NCBI RefSeq assembly: GCF_934424005.1
Contig: NZ_CAKRXI010000021.1
Span: 1 to 56,649 of the forward strand
Reading direction: 5' to 3'
Source of the DNA: an uncultured Blautia sp.
GTDB taxonomy: Bacteria; Bacillota; Clostridia; Lachnospirales; Lachnospiraceae
Length of the DNA: 56,649 nt
In this document: one piece after another, positions 1-8,826 of the stretch
How positions within the stretch are numbered: the first letter of the stretch is position 1
Layout of the letters: every line of letters starts with the position of its first letter
The notes under the pieces: model-generated
Databases searched by the model: none
What the model was told of the DNA's origin: nothing
Seen by the model: only the letters and a program-made list of their open reading frames with translations
Position numbers and translations under genes: made by a program

Positions 1-434
1 ACAGAGGAAACCACAATAACATCTTTCCGCTCACAGAGAGCCGCTGTTGCAGAAAGACGGAGTTTATCGATTTCATCATTCGTGGAAGCATCTTTTGCTA
101 TATAAGTATCCGTAGACGGAACGTATGCCTCCGGCTGGTAATAATCATAATAGGAGACAAAATATTCTACTGCGTTCTCCGGGAAGAATTCCTTCATCTC
201 GCCGTACAGCTGTGCCGCCAGTGTTTTATTGTGCGCTAGTACCAAAGTTGGCTTGTTTAACCGGGCGATAACGTTCGCCATAGTAAATGTCTTACCGGAA
301 CCGGTGACACCCAGCAAAGTCTCGAACTGGTTGCCTTCTTTAAAGCCTTTGACCAGTTTTTCGATTGCCTGGGGCTGGTCACCTGTGGGTTTGTATTCGG
401 AATGAAGTTTGAAGATTTGTTGTGAGTTCTGCAC
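1..434 (-). CDS. uvrB: UvrB, excinuclease ABC subunit B (N-terminal part, runs off left edge)
   Basis: First ~144 codons of UvrB, the helicase-like subunit that verifies DNA damage and recruits UvrC in cytoplasmic nucleotide excision repair. Visible: the N-terminal [17 protein letters not shown] block, Walker A GVTGSGKT at residues 42-49, the [10 protein letters not shown] block, and [12 protein letters not shown] at about 95-106, part of the beta-hairpin region that grips the damaged strand. The GTG start at 434 is chosen because aggaggtg (447..440) lies 5 nt upstream and the protein then begins as UvrB normally does; an in-frame ATG is lacking. The rest, including helicase motifs and the UvrC-interaction tail, is outside the window. 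Confidence 0.97.
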   Translation of the reverse strand, partial: MQNSQQIFKLHSEYKPTGDQPQAIEKLVKGFKEGNQFETLLGVTGSGKTFTMANVIARLNKPTLVLAHNKTLAAQLYGEMKEFFPENAVEYFVSYYDYYQPEAYVPSTDTYIAKDASTNDEIDKLRLSATAALCERKDVIVVSS

Positions 435-526
435 AAAAACACCTCCTGGTTTTTATATCAAAAAAATTCGTCTAAATTGTTATGAACCAAACAAACTGAA
501 AGTCATATCAATATGCCTCTATTTGA

Positions 527-1075
527 TTATATACGCTTATAAATTATTGGTTCATCATATCCAAAAGTTCTCTTTCCATTAACTTCCATGCTTTCCGATA
601 CTTCCAGGAAATTATCAGAAAACTTTTCCCAAAGTTTAAATGTCATTATCGGAGAAAACTGGCTTGTACTGCCTCCCTCCCAGATTCCGTCCTTTTCACG
701 ATAAAGTGCCGGAGTAAATTTTTCAGATTTTTCTAGTTTAGCGTAATCAACATTCTTCATAGAATCATATGCAAATGTATTTTTATCTTCTCCTTTTGGA
801 ATTTTATAAGAAGAAAGTAAAATTCCCTGTTCTATTTCCGTGATAAGGAAAAGATGTGGGGATGCATGACGTTTCCCATTAATTTCATAGTAACTCTCTT
901 CAACAACAAATATGCCTTTGAAATCTTCAGGAAGATTATTTATTTTGTCATTACAGATTGTATTTACATGTTCAGCATATGGATATGTTTTTCTTTCTTC
1001 CTGCATCTTATCAAATTGATCCTTATTATCAAAATGTCCTGTCATCATTCCTACAAAATTTTCAAGTTTCATCAT
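527..1075 (-). CDS. CpcT/CpeT-like protein (tentative), 182 aa
   Basis: Small soluble protein with no signal peptide or membrane segment. The opening (LENFVGMMTGHFDNKDQ) resembles the L..W..G.F.N..Q start of the CpcT/CpeT (DUF1001) family, and a following VVEESYY...P segment and an FGYDEPIIYKRI ending also fit that beta-barrel fold. In cyanobacteria CpcT attaches bilins to phycobiliproteins; this organism shows no sign of phycobilins, so the role is unknown. Two ATGs are adjacent (1075 and 1072) behind a good gggaggt ribosome-binding site. It lies between the CoA-transferase gene and uvrB and may be read with either. Coding status is firm; the family call is a weak-motif judgement. Confidence 0.6.
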   Translation of the reverse strand: MMKLENFVGMMTGHFDNKDQFDKMQEERKTYPYAEHVNTICNDKINNLPEDFKGIFVVEESYYEINGKRHASPHLFLITEIEQGILLSSYKIPKGEDKNTFAYDSMKNVDYAKLEKSEKFTPALYREKDGIWEGGSTSQFSPIMTFKLWEKFSDNFLEVSESMEVNGKRTFGYDEPIIYKRI

Positions 1076-1146
1076 ATACTTTACCTCCCGCTATTTTCAT
1101 ATACATCACATTCATACAAATGTTTGTTCTGTACTTTTTCATTATC

Positions 1147-2658
1147 TCAGACTTCCACCTCAAATGGCAGCCTGTCTATAATATCTTTCTTCATATCCAC
1201 ACCCGGATACACTTCGATCAGTTTCAGACCTTTCGGAGTAAGGCGGAAGACACAACGTTCTGTCACATATAGAACTTTCTGACCGTTTTCAATCGCGCGT
1301 TTTGCTGAGAAACTGACGCTGGAGACATTCTCTACGAATTTGGATATCTCGCCTTCTTTGCAAATCGTCACGACGCCTTTTTCCTGGGTGACTTCAAGGC
1401 CTTTGGCGTTGAATGTCATACAGAAAACGACTGTCGGAGTTTTGGCCGTGATATTGGCAAAACCGCCAATACCCGCAAATGCTCCTGTACCTCTGTGTGC
1501 ATTGATATTTCCATATTTGTCAACTTCCAGTGCACCCATAAAACAGACATCCAGTCCACCATTATCATACAGGTCAAACTGGTTTGCCATATCATAAACA
1601 GAGGCCGCACCGATCATAGCTCCAAACGCCTCACCCGAAACAGGAAAACCTCCAATTCCGCCGGACTCTACTGTAAGTGTGATCATATCCAGCATTCCAC
1701 TTTTTCTGGCAAATCTGGAAACTGTCTCCGGTATTCCAATTCCGATATTTACGATATCGTCCACTCGTAGTTCCTTTGCTGCTCTTTTTCCGATGATGTT
1801 TGCCGGAATATTGTTTTTTCGCTGTTTCTGAGAAAGATCATTGATTTTCTCATTCCAGGTATGCCATTCTTTATATGGAATCTCAAAGCTTCCGGTAAGT
1901 GCCATATACGCTTCGTTACGTGCTTGCGGTTCTGCCACAACGATTGCATCAACCAGACATCCCGGAATAATGGCATTACGCGGACGAGACGGTGTATCTA
2001 CAAGACGATCCACCTGCACAATGACTTTTCCACGATTTGCCTTAACAGCCTGACAGATTGACAGTGCATCGCCGGACATAAACATATCATCAAAAGTGAT
2101 ATTTCCCTTTCTGTCTGCAGCCGTTCCCTTGATCATGGCTATCGTGATCTTTGGCAATTTATAATAAAGAAATTCATCTCCGTCTACTTCCACATGCTTG
2201 ACCAGTGAATCATCAATCGAAATACGATTGATTCCAGGTCCTTCTCTTCGTGGATCAACAAAAATATCCAGTCCAACCTTCGATAAAGCTCCCGGAAGTC
2301 CCCCCGCCTGTGCACGGATTGCATGAGAAATGCATCCAAGCGGCAGGTTATATGCCTCAAATCTATCTTCCAGTACCAGTTTCTTGGTACTCATCATCGC
2401 TCCAAAATGGCCACAGATCAGCTTGTCCACCGCACCTTCACGGATATATCCTTCCGCATTATGTTCGTCATCCCAAACGCCGAAACCGGCGCTGGATACG
2501 ATCGTCAAGTGCGTCGGCGACTGCATTTTCTGGTATCTTCGATACAATGCCTCATGAAGTTCCGTCGGGTTTTCGATTCCTACAAATGAATTCACGCAGA
2601 TACAGTCCCCGTCCCTGATCAGGCGAATAGCTTCATCTGCACTCATGATCTCATACAT
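1147..2658 (-). CDS. Acyl-CoA:acetate/propionate CoA-transferase family protein (YdiF/Pct-like)
   Basis: Family I CoA-transferase of 503 aa with alpha and beta halves fused in one chain, the layout of propionate CoA-transferase (Pct) and E. coli YdiF. These enzymes move CoA between short-chain acids through a glutamyl-CoA thioester. The second half holds ESGGIGGFP beginning at Glu-331, the expected catalytic Glu in an ExGxxG setting; the first half has glycine-rich GGLPGAL and a GTAADRKGN block. It is cytosolic, with no signal peptide. In a fermenting Firmicute it would fit propionate, lactate or butyrate metabolism, but substrate cannot be read from sequence. It appears to be transcribed alone from an extended -10 promoter about 110 nt upstream. 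Confidence 0.9.
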   Translation of the reverse strand: MYEIMSADEAIRLIRDGDCICVNSFVGIENPTELHEALYRRYQKMQSPTHLTIVSSAGFGVWDDEHNAEGYIREGAVDKLICGHFGAMMSTKKLVLEDRFEAYNLPLGCISHAIRAQAGGLPGALSKVGLDIFVDPRREGPGINRISIDDSLVKHVEVDGDEFLYYKLPKITIAMIKGTAADRKGNITFDDMFMSGDALSICQAVKANRGKVIVQVDRLVDTPSRPRNAIIPGCLVDAIVVAEPQARNEAYMALTGSFEIPYKEWHTWNEKINDLSQKQRKNNIPANIIGKRAAKELRVDDIVNIGIGIPETVSRFARKSGMLDMITLTVESGGIGGFPVSGEAFGAMIGAASVYDMANQFDLYDNGGLDVCFMGALEVDKYGNINAHRGTGAFAGIGGFANITAKTPTVVFCMTFNAKGLEVTQEKGVVTICKEGEISKFVENVSSVSFSAKRAIENGQKVLYVTERCVFRLTPKGLKLIEVYPGVDMKKDIIDRLPFEVEV

Positions 2659-2769
2659 ACTGTGTTCTCTCTTTCAAATTTCTCTTTTGTATACAGCTTC
2701 ATAAAAGCTTCTTTCACCTGTCGAAGCCAATGTCACCTTTTATAAACTAACTACAAAAGTTTTTTGCTC

Positions 2770-2778
2770 AGTATAGCA
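2770..2778 (-). promoter_or_regulatory. Extended -10 promoter for the CoA-transferase gene (putative)
   Basis: The minus strand reads TGCTATACT, a TGn extended -10 with TATACT, with no good -35. It lies just downstream of the terminator of the preceding Na/Pi gene, leaving a leader of roughly 105 nt. Confidence 0.45.
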
Positions 2779-2801
2779 TATCCATAAATATATATCCATA
2801 C

Positions 2802-2837
2802 AAAAAAATTACAGAGCATTTCTAATCCTGCTCTGTA
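2802..2837 (-). terminator. Rho-independent terminator of the Na/Pi symporter gene
   Basis: Perfect 8-bp stem acagagca/tgctctgt (2811-2818 with 2830-2837), a 11-nt loop, then a run of seven T on the minus strand just after the symporter stop codon. Confidence 0.85.
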
Positions 2838-2862
2838 ATTTCTGTTTACTCTGTTATTTTTA

Positions 2863-4671
2863 TTATTCTACCTCTTCCGGTTCCATGCTTAAAACATGTT
2901 CAGCATTATCAATCACATCATACTTCTGTCTGTACTCATTGAAATATGTGTAATACTCCCAGCTGTCTGTCGGATAGATCTTGGAATCATGGATATGAGG
3001 ATCCGCATCTGTATCACCGCTCTTTAAGAGTGCGGTCATCGCACTTGCGCTGTGCGCTGCAATACGGCCAAAGCTGTTCAGGATATCGTTAAAAACGGTT
3101 CCTTCCTCAAGTCCGCATTCTCCCTTACTGAGACGTTCTACATGGTGCATTTTTAACTCATCACAAAGGTTTGTGATCACAGCCCCTAAAGGCGCAACTC
3201 TCTGAGCTGCTTCCTTGTCATCTTTCATAAATGCATTACAGGTGACATTGATTTCCTCGCGAACTGCCTCCATAACGATATTCAGTTCATCCCAGGCTGC
3301 CTGAGAAAACTGTGTATGATTATCATGCATTTCATTTGCCATATGTGCAATATAAGAAGCATGGTCACCAATTCTCTCAAAGTCATTGATCGTATGCAGA
3401 TACAGAGAAACCTGTGTTGTTTGTGCTGTATTCATCTCACGTTTGGTAAGCTGAATCAGATATTCTCCCAGACGGCTCTCATACTTGTCGATCAAATCTT
3501 CTTTTCGTTGAACCTTATCGTACTTATCCTGCTGATAATCATTCAGAAGATTCATGGCTCTGTTGACATTCTTGCGAAGTTTTTTGGACATGCCGTTCAT
3601 CGCACGGTGACACTGAGCAATTGCAAGTGCCGGATAATTAATCAGACGTTCTTCCAGAAGATCGAAGTCTGCCTCATCCTCCAGTTCCTCTGCACTGTTT
3701 TTCACAAGCATGCACACCAGTTTTTCAAGCTTCGGAATAAATGGAAACAGAACAACAACTGTAGCTACACGGAACACGGTATTCAGTGCTGCGATTGTTA
3801 CCGGGGTCATGATCATATCCAAAAATCCGAAATGCACGATAGCATTTGCGGTATAGAAGATGATAGACCACAAAATCAGACCGAATAAGTCATTCATCAG
3901 ATAGATGAGTGCGGTCCTCTTACCATTCTTATTAGCTCCGATTGCAGAGATCAGAACTGGACAGGCCGCTCCAACACCAATACCAAGGACGATCGGGAAT
4001 GCACTGGCAAATGTCAGGATTCCTGTTACGGAAAGTGCCTGCAATACACCGACTGTCGCAGATGCGCTCTGCAATACAGCTGTGAAAGCAATACCTACCA
4101 GAATACCAGCGATCGGATTGGAAAACATCGTCAACATGTCAATAAAGACCGGGCTTTCTCTCAACGGTGCAACAGCACCACTCATGGTCTGCATACCCGT
4201 CATCAGAATTGCGAAACCAAGCATAATGTTTCCGATATTCTTATGTACGGATCTTTTGCAGAACATACGAAGAATAATACCAATGACTGCGACTACTGCT
4301 GAAATGGTTGCAGTAGAAAGAATACTTGCAATACCACCGGATCCCTGAATGTAGGACAGACACAGGATCCATCCTGTAATGCTGGTTCCGATGTTTGCTC
4401 CCATGATGATACCGATCGCCTGTTTCAGTTTCATCATACCGGAGTTAACAAAACCGATGACCATAACGGTAGTTGCTGAAGAAGACTGGATAACACTGGT
4501 AACACAAGTGCCAAGTGCAACTCCCTTCAGCGGAGTATTGGTCATACGGTACAGAAATGCCTCAAGCTTATTACCTGCTACAAGTTTCAGGCCGTCTCCC
4601 ATCAAAGACATTCCAAACAGAAACAATGCTACTCCTGAGAGCAAAGATAAGATCATTGAAAATACTGCCAT
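2863..4671 (-). CDS. Na+/phosphate cotransporter family protein with C-terminal PhoU-like domain
   Basis: Predicted sodium-dependent phosphate symporter (NptA/YjbB type), 602 aa, in the cytoplasmic membrane. Residues 1 to about 320 are a string of hydrophobic helices containing the inverted-repeat signature twice: VIQSSSATTVM near residue 60 and VLQSASATVGV near residue 200. After about residue 340 comes a soluble PhoU-like helical domain with an ERIGDHASYIAHMANE helix typical of PhoU metal-binding repeats. The combination suggests phosphate uptake or efflux with built-in regulation. Start ATG follows gaggagaaaaaa. It is a single-gene unit: promoter at 4794-4822, terminator immediately after the stop. 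The leader carries a small hairpin (gttccg/cggaac, about 4698-4727). Confidence 0.9.
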   Translation of the reverse strand: MAVFSMILSLLSGVALFLFGMSLMGDGLKLVAGNKLEAFLYRMTNTPLKGVALGTCVTSVIQSSSATTVMVIGFVNSGMMKLKQAIGIIMGANIGTSITGWILCLSYIQGSGGIASILSTATISAVVAVIGIILRMFCKRSVHKNIGNIMLGFAILMTGMQTMSGAVAPLRESPVFIDMLTMFSNPIAGILVGIAFTAVLQSASATVGVLQALSVTGILTFASAFPIVLGIGVGAACPVLISAIGANKNGKRTALIYLMNDLFGLILWSIIFYTANAIVHFGFLDMIMTPVTIAALNTVFRVATVVVLFPFIPKLEKLVCMLVKNSAEELEDEADFDLLEERLINYPALAIAQCHRAMNGMSKKLRKNVNRAMNLLNDYQQDKYDKVQRKEDLIDKYESRLGEYLIQLTKREMNTAQTTQVSLYLHTINDFERIGDHASYIAHMANEMHDNHTQFSQAAWDELNIVMEAVREEINVTCNAFMKDDKEAAQRVAPLGAVITNLCDELKMHHVERLSKGECGLEEGTVFNDILNSFGRIAAHSASAMTALLKSGDTDADPHIHDSKIYPTDSWEYYTYFNEYRQKYDVIDNAEHVLSMEPEEVE

Positions 4672-4793
4672 TTTTTTCTCCTCTGTGGCCGTTCCGTCAG
4701 CTCTGTATTCCTTTCGGAACAGCTCCTTCTGTAAAGTATTTTTTTACATTTTCTTAACTTTGTTTTTTCTTATTTTTAACCTCATACATATCT

Positions 4794-4822
4794 ATTATGC
4801 CATATCAATGCCTCGATTACAA
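4794..4822 (-). promoter_or_regulatory. Sigma-A-type promoter for the Na/Pi symporter gene
   Basis: Minus strand TTGTAA - 17 nt - CATAAT; each box matches consensus at 4-5 of 6 positions with ideal spacing. Start of transcription would be near 4787, giving a leader of about 115 nt. Confidence 0.55.
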
Positions 4823-4885
4823 TATTTGATTCCTTTGTATTAAAAAAAATTATCTCTTTCACTATCCTTATTTATCTGTTCTTCT

Positions 4886-5854
4886 TTATCTTATAAAAAT
4901 ACCATCTGCACCCATATAAGCACCATCCGGACAGCTTTCTTCCTGCACATTTTTTCTTATTTCAGCTACCGCAGAATAATCTTCTTCCATCAGACAATTC
5001 AATAATTTTCTGGAAATTCCAATACATATCTTTCTTTCATCCGGTTCTCTGTAATTTTCTGTAAAATATGGCACTTCCAGTGATACTTCCGCATAGAGAT
5101 CATGTAATCTGAGGTTGCTGCCTTTATCCAGAAAAAGTTCACAGATTGGTTTATAGTATGCCTTATAAAAATCCTCCTCAGTGAACTTCAACTGTTCCCC
5201 TTCTGTATTGCCTTCCGGTTCTCTCAATATTCCGCAGAGATAGCCATGATCATAATAGGTCATGCAGACTGCCGCCGGATCCGGGCGCACCCCATTTACA
5301 GTGCCAATTGCCTTCAGCTGGTCAGCACCTTTCTTCAGAGCCTGCTCTCTATAGTTGCTTCCACCTTTTGCTTCCCAGACATTCCAGGCATCAGCATCCG
5401 GTCTGTAGCCTATCATCTCTGGGCGCCATTCACTGGCAAAAAAATCAATAAATTCTTTGTGATCCGGTGTCTCAATCAGATTCAGATTTGTCAGGTACTC
5501 AGATTCATACAGTCGGCGACTGATCATCTTTGTAAAAAACATTCCCATATAGTAGGAAATCACACTCTTTTCAGAAGAATCCAGATATGCGATCTTCTTT
5601 GATTTTTTCAGGCGGTCTCCCTCTGCATCAAGAGCTGTTTCTACAAGAAAAAGTTTGTATAAGAATTCAAAACGTTTCTTCTCCGGAAATGCAGCTGTCA
5701 GTCTCTGGATCGGCATTCCACAGGTAACAATCGCATGTAATAATTCTTTGTTTGTAAATTCCAATTCTATCGTATTATTTGTTAATCCACTGTCACGATT
5801 GACAGATTCCGTCTCCAGTGACATGGTATAGATCTTATCTTCAGTTAAAATCAT
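4886..5854 (-). CDS. Uncharacterised protein with a PD-(D/E)XK-nuclease-like motif, 322 aa
   Basis: Not a family I can name. Soluble and cytosolic. The middle holds Pro-152/Asp-153 (YRPDADAW), then Glu-161-Ala-Lys-163 (VWEAKGGS), followed by a helix with Q and K (REQALKKGADQLKAI). That is the P-D...(D/E)-x-K arrangement of restriction-like nuclease folds, here with an EAKG strand. Flanking regions are helical and could recognise a partner. No methyltransferase, helicase or toxin-antitoxin partner is next to it, so a repair or housekeeping role is as possible as defence. Start ATG at 5854 is backed by gggagaaaagaa. It lies between two independent units with no terminator of its own seen. Confidence 0.55.
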   Translation of the reverse strand: MILTEDKIYTMSLETESVNRDSGLTNNTIELEFTNKELLHAIVTCGMPIQRLTAAFPEKKRFEFLYKLFLVETALDAEGDRLKKSKKIAYLDSSEKSVISYYMGMFFTKMISRRLYESEYLTNLNLIETPDHKEFIDFFASEWRPEMIGYRPDADAWNVWEAKGGSNYREQALKKGADQLKAIGTVNGVRPDPAAVCMTYYDHGYLCGILREPEGNTEGEQLKFTEEDFYKAYYKPICELFLDKGSNLRLHDLYAEVSLEVPYFTENYREPDERKICIGISRKLLNCLMEEDYSAVAEIRKNVQEESCPDGAYMGADGIFIR

Positions 5855-5930
5855 TTCTTTTCTCCCTGCATTCTACAAAAAATCTATATTATTATAACAT
5901 TTTACACTTGCCATACGCAATGGATTTTCA

Positions 5931-5965
5931 CAAAAAGGAAGGACTGATCTCTCATGCGAGATCAG
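5931..5965 (-). terminator. Rho-independent terminator of the FN3/lysozyme-like gene
   Basis: Stem ctgatctc/gagatcag (5944-5951 with 5958-5965), 6-nt loop, then tccttcctttttg on the minus strand, directly after the stop codon. Confidence 0.8.
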
Positions 5966-5982
5966 CCCTTGATGTATTCTTA

Positions 5983-7356
5983 TTATTTCATGTATGTCCG
6001 CAGCCACTGATATACTTTTGCCTGCCTTGTCTTATATGTACCTACCTGTCCACTGGAATCTGTAGCAAGTGCTCTGTACACATTGATCAGATTAACCGGC
6101 TTTGCAGTTTTTCCAAGAACTCTTGTAACAGCTCCGTATCCACCCTGATGACGGATGTTGATAAACATCCCTACAGCCTGTGGATCCGATACACCAAGAT
6201 TCCGTACTTCTGCTTCATATTCGTCAATCTGCTGATACATCAGCTGGTCCTGACATTTGATTCCAACATCTGTCTGAAGCAGTTTTACAATAACTCTTGC
6301 TCTCCAGGAGCTTTTGGGAATTCGATATTTTGTCCAGTCTTCATTACATACAGCTGTCCATACATAATGATTTCCTGTATCGATTTTATTCCACTCATCC
6401 TCTCCCATCGTCGCATGAATCAGTTTTAGAAGACGCTGTGCCTCTGTACCATACCACTGACCAGCACCAATTGTGATCGCGTACTCTGTACTGCTGTTTG
6501 TAAAAGCCTCTGTGAAATCATCATATTTCTGATTTCCATAAACCTGTCCACCAGTTTCCACCGCATAGAGGATTTTTTTCATGACATCCTTCTGTGCTGC
6601 AGTAAACCTGGTATTTGCCGCAACACTGCTGTTTGATGTGTTGTCTGACGGCGTAACCTTTGGTGCCGCTGGCGTTGATGCTATATTACTCAGCTTCACG
6701 GCTGACATATATTTTACATTACCGCCTCTTTTATATGGGCGTACTGTATACACATATTTCGTACTTGCATTCAAGCCTGTATCTGTATATGAAGTCAGAT
6801 TTTTGGCCACATCAGCAACCAGGACCCATTTTCCGGCAGCAGGTCTTCTGTAAATACGGTAACCATCTGCTCTTGAGCTCTTCTTCCATGTCACTTTCAT
6901 CGTTGAACTGGAAGCTGCCTTGATCGTTGTCTTCACAGTTGCAGGACGTGTAGCGCCTGTTACCATAAGATATCTGCTGTATACATATTTCCCATTTTCC
7001 TTGCGTATCGCACGTACTGCATACTGATACGGCTTGCTTGAGGTCAATCTTTTATCAATATAGCTTGTCCTGCTGGCGCTGACTTTCTTTATTCTTCTGA
7101 ATGCTTTTCTTGTAGATTCTCTTCTGTAGATCACATATCCCTGTGCAATCGGGCATTTCTCCCAGCTGATCTTAAGTGCTGTATTACTGGAAGCTTTTAT
7201 CTCTGCCTTCACGGTAACTGCACTGATGCTTGAAACAGTGGCACTGTCTGTCGTATCTGCACTTACCGGAATGTCTGTTACAAATAATGCAGCCAGTAGC
7301 ATAAGAAGTGTCAGGACTCTGGCAAATCCTCTTTTGTACTTGTCTGTGTTATTCAT
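5983..7356 (-). CDS. Secreted protein: two fibronectin type III domains plus lysozyme/chitosanase-like C-terminal domain
   Basis: Likely exported cell-wall-active protein, 457 aa. An N-terminal signal peptide (charged start, hydrophobic LTLLMLLAALFV, cleavage near VSADT) is followed by two FN3-like repeats at about 45-225, rich in Lys/Arg with paired GYVIYRR and GYRIYRR motifs. A Ser/Thr/Asn linker leads to a C-terminal domain (about 255-457) with ILYAVETGGQVYG, AITIGAGQWYG and MFINIRHQGGYG, which resembles lysozyme-superfamily hydrolases; the Glu of VETGG is my best guess for the catalytic acid. The ATG at 7356 is chosen: aaggaaggg lies 9 nt upstream, whereas the more upstream TTG has no site. 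No sortase signal is seen, so it is released or held by charge. The call rests on architecture. Confidence 0.75.
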   Translation of the reverse strand: MNNTDKYKRGFARVLTLLMLLAALFVTDIPVSADTTDSATVSSISAVTVKAEIKASSNTALKISWEKCPIAQGYVIYRRESTRKAFRRIKKVSASRTSYIDKRLTSSKPYQYAVRAIRKENGKYVYSRYLMVTGATRPATVKTTIKAASSSTMKVTWKKSSRADGYRIYRRPAAGKWVLVADVAKNLTSYTDTGLNASTKYVYTVRPYKRGGNVKYMSAVKLSNIASTPAAPKVTPSDNTSNSSVAANTRFTAAQKDVMKKILYAVETGGQVYGNQKYDDFTEAFTNSSTEYAITIGAGQWYGTEAQRLLKLIHATMGEDEWNKIDTGNHYVWTAVCNEDWTKYRIPKSSWRARVIVKLLQTDVGIKCQDQLMYQQIDEYEAEVRNLGVSDPQAVGMFINIRHQGGYGAVTRVLGKTAKPVNLINVYRALATDSSGQVGTYKTRQAKVYQWLRTYMK

Positions 7357-7473
7357 GAAATCATTCCCTTCCTTATACAAAATAGCCTTTATATATTTTA
7401 AGAAATAATTGAATAAAAAGCAAGTATTTTTTACATTTTTTTTAAATTTGTTAATTTTATCTTACATAATGAT

Positions 7474-8646
7474 CTATTGCAGCGTTTTTAAAGCCTCCTG
7501 CAGCTGGTTATCCTCCTCATGACTGATTTCCGTCTTATTCAACAGTTCTGATGCAAGTTTGACCTCGATATCCGGCTCGATTCCTACTTTATTAATAGAA
7601 TTTCCTTTTGGTGTATAATAGTTTGAAACAGTAAGTTTCACTGCGCTTCCATCACTAAGCTGTCTCAGCTCCTGCACAACGCCTTTTCCATAAGTTGTTG
7701 TTCCGACAATCTTTCCGATTCCATAATCTTGGACCGCACCGGCAAAAATTTCCGAAGCACTGGCACTGCTCTCATTGACAAGAACAGCCAATGGCATATT
7801 GAGTTCGTTTTTGCCATCACAAGTCTCTTCTTCCCGATTCCCATCCTTATCCTCCGTATAAACAATCAGTCCTTCCGGAAGAATATCCCGCAATATCTCA
7901 CATACTGATGTCAGAAGTCCACCTGGATTGTCACGAAGATCTACTACCAGTTTCTGCATTCCTTTCTGTTTTAGATCCGCAAAAGCATCTTTATACTGCT
8001 GTGGTGCAACGCCTGTGAACTGCGTGATCTGGATATATCCGGTCTCATCATCCAACATTTCACTGAATACGGCCGGAAGTTCCACATCTGTTACTTCTGC
8101 AGTGATCTGAAGAGGTGTCTCCTCATCTTCTCTCTGGACGGTCAGAACAATGTTTTTGTCTTTATTTTCTTTGATCAAGCTGACTACCTCAGAGAGTTCC
8201 ATATCCGTAACATCAGTATCGTCAATCGCAGTGATCACATCTCCTACGATCAGTCCGGCTTTCTTTCCTGAACCGCCCTCGTAACACTCTGCAATCTGTA
8301 CGCCACCGTTTTTATTTTTCTGGATAGATACCCCTATTCCTACATAAGAGCCATCCGTTGTTGCGGTCTCCTGCGCATATTCCTCCGCTGTATAATATCT
8401 GGAATACACATCTCCCAGACCATAAATCAATCCTGCATAAATTCCTTCTGCCAGTTTATCCTGATCAACATCCCCCAGATATTCCTGATCGATCAGTTTT
8501 TCCAGATATTCTACTTTTTCTACGTGCGCTGAATCTGCCAGAACACTCCCACTTTGATTCTGATGTACATAATTTAACCCGCCTGCTGCAAGTGCAGCAG
8601 CCAAAACTCCTGTCACAACTCCTGTCACGTATTCTTTATGTTTCAT
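7474..8646 (-). CDS. S41-family C-terminal processing peptidase (CtpA-like)
   Basis: Membrane-anchored, extracytoplasmic serine protease of the tail-specific (Ctp) family, 390 aa. One N-terminal membrane segment (VTGVVTGVLAAALAAGGL) is followed by a short helical region, a PDZ domain (about 95-190, GIGVSI to VGDVITAIDD) and the S41 catalytic domain. The catalytic Ser lies in NESSASASE and the Lys in TTYGKGVVQ. Residues GYIQITQF and VDLRDNPGG are family landmarks. The ATG at 8646 is chosen because aggaaagg lies 8 nt upstream; a longer reading would run into a hairpin. It follows ftsE-ftsX in the direction of transcription, a common Firmicute arrangement that suggests a role in peptidoglycan hydrolase control at division. 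Confidence 0.9.
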   Translation of the reverse strand: MKHKEYVTGVVTGVLAAALAAGGLNYVHQNQSGSVLADSAHVEKVEYLEKLIDQEYLGDVDQDKLAEGIYAGLIYGLGDVYSRYYTAEEYAQETATTDGSYVGIGVSIQKNKNGGVQIAECYEGGSGKKAGLIVGDVITAIDDTDVTDMELSEVVSLIKENKDKNIVLTVQREDEETPLQITAEVTDVELPAVFSEMLDDETGYIQITQFTGVAPQQYKDAFADLKQKGMQKLVVDLRDNPGGLLTSVCEILRDILPEGLIVYTEDKDGNREEETCDGKNELNMPLAVLVNESSASASEIFAGAVQDYGIGKIVGTTTYGKGVVQELRQLSDGSAVKLTVSNYYTPKGNSINKVGIEPDIEVKLASELLNKTEISHEEDNQLQEALKTLQ

Positions 8647-8676
8647 TACAGCTGCCTTTCCTGTTGTATTGTTATT

Positions 8677-8769
8677 CAAGAATGCCCTCGGCATTCTTGC
8701 TGCGAGATGGGAGTCATCTCACATCTGATATAACATAAGCGGCACAGAACTTAAAGTCCCATGCCGCTT
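8677..8769. promoter_or_regulatory. Three successive hairpins between ftsX and the S41 peptidase gene
   Basis: Within about 95 nt there are three perfect stems: caagaatgcc/ggcattcttg (8677-8686, 8690-8699), gagatg/catctc (8704-8709, 8715-8720) and aagcggca/tgccgctt (8737-8744, 8762-8769). In the direction of the genes none has a good U-run; the outermost one has its T-rich side on the plus strand. They could attenuate or process the ftsEX-peptidase message. Confidence 0.55.
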
Positions 8770-8826
8770 TTCTTTTATTTACTTATATGATCCCTGATGG
8801 TTATTTCACACCTTGCACTTTCACAA

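Noticed and set aside
4886..5854. Restriction enzyme
   Set aside because: No methyltransferase or specificity gene in the region; kept as an unclassified nuclease-fold candidate only.
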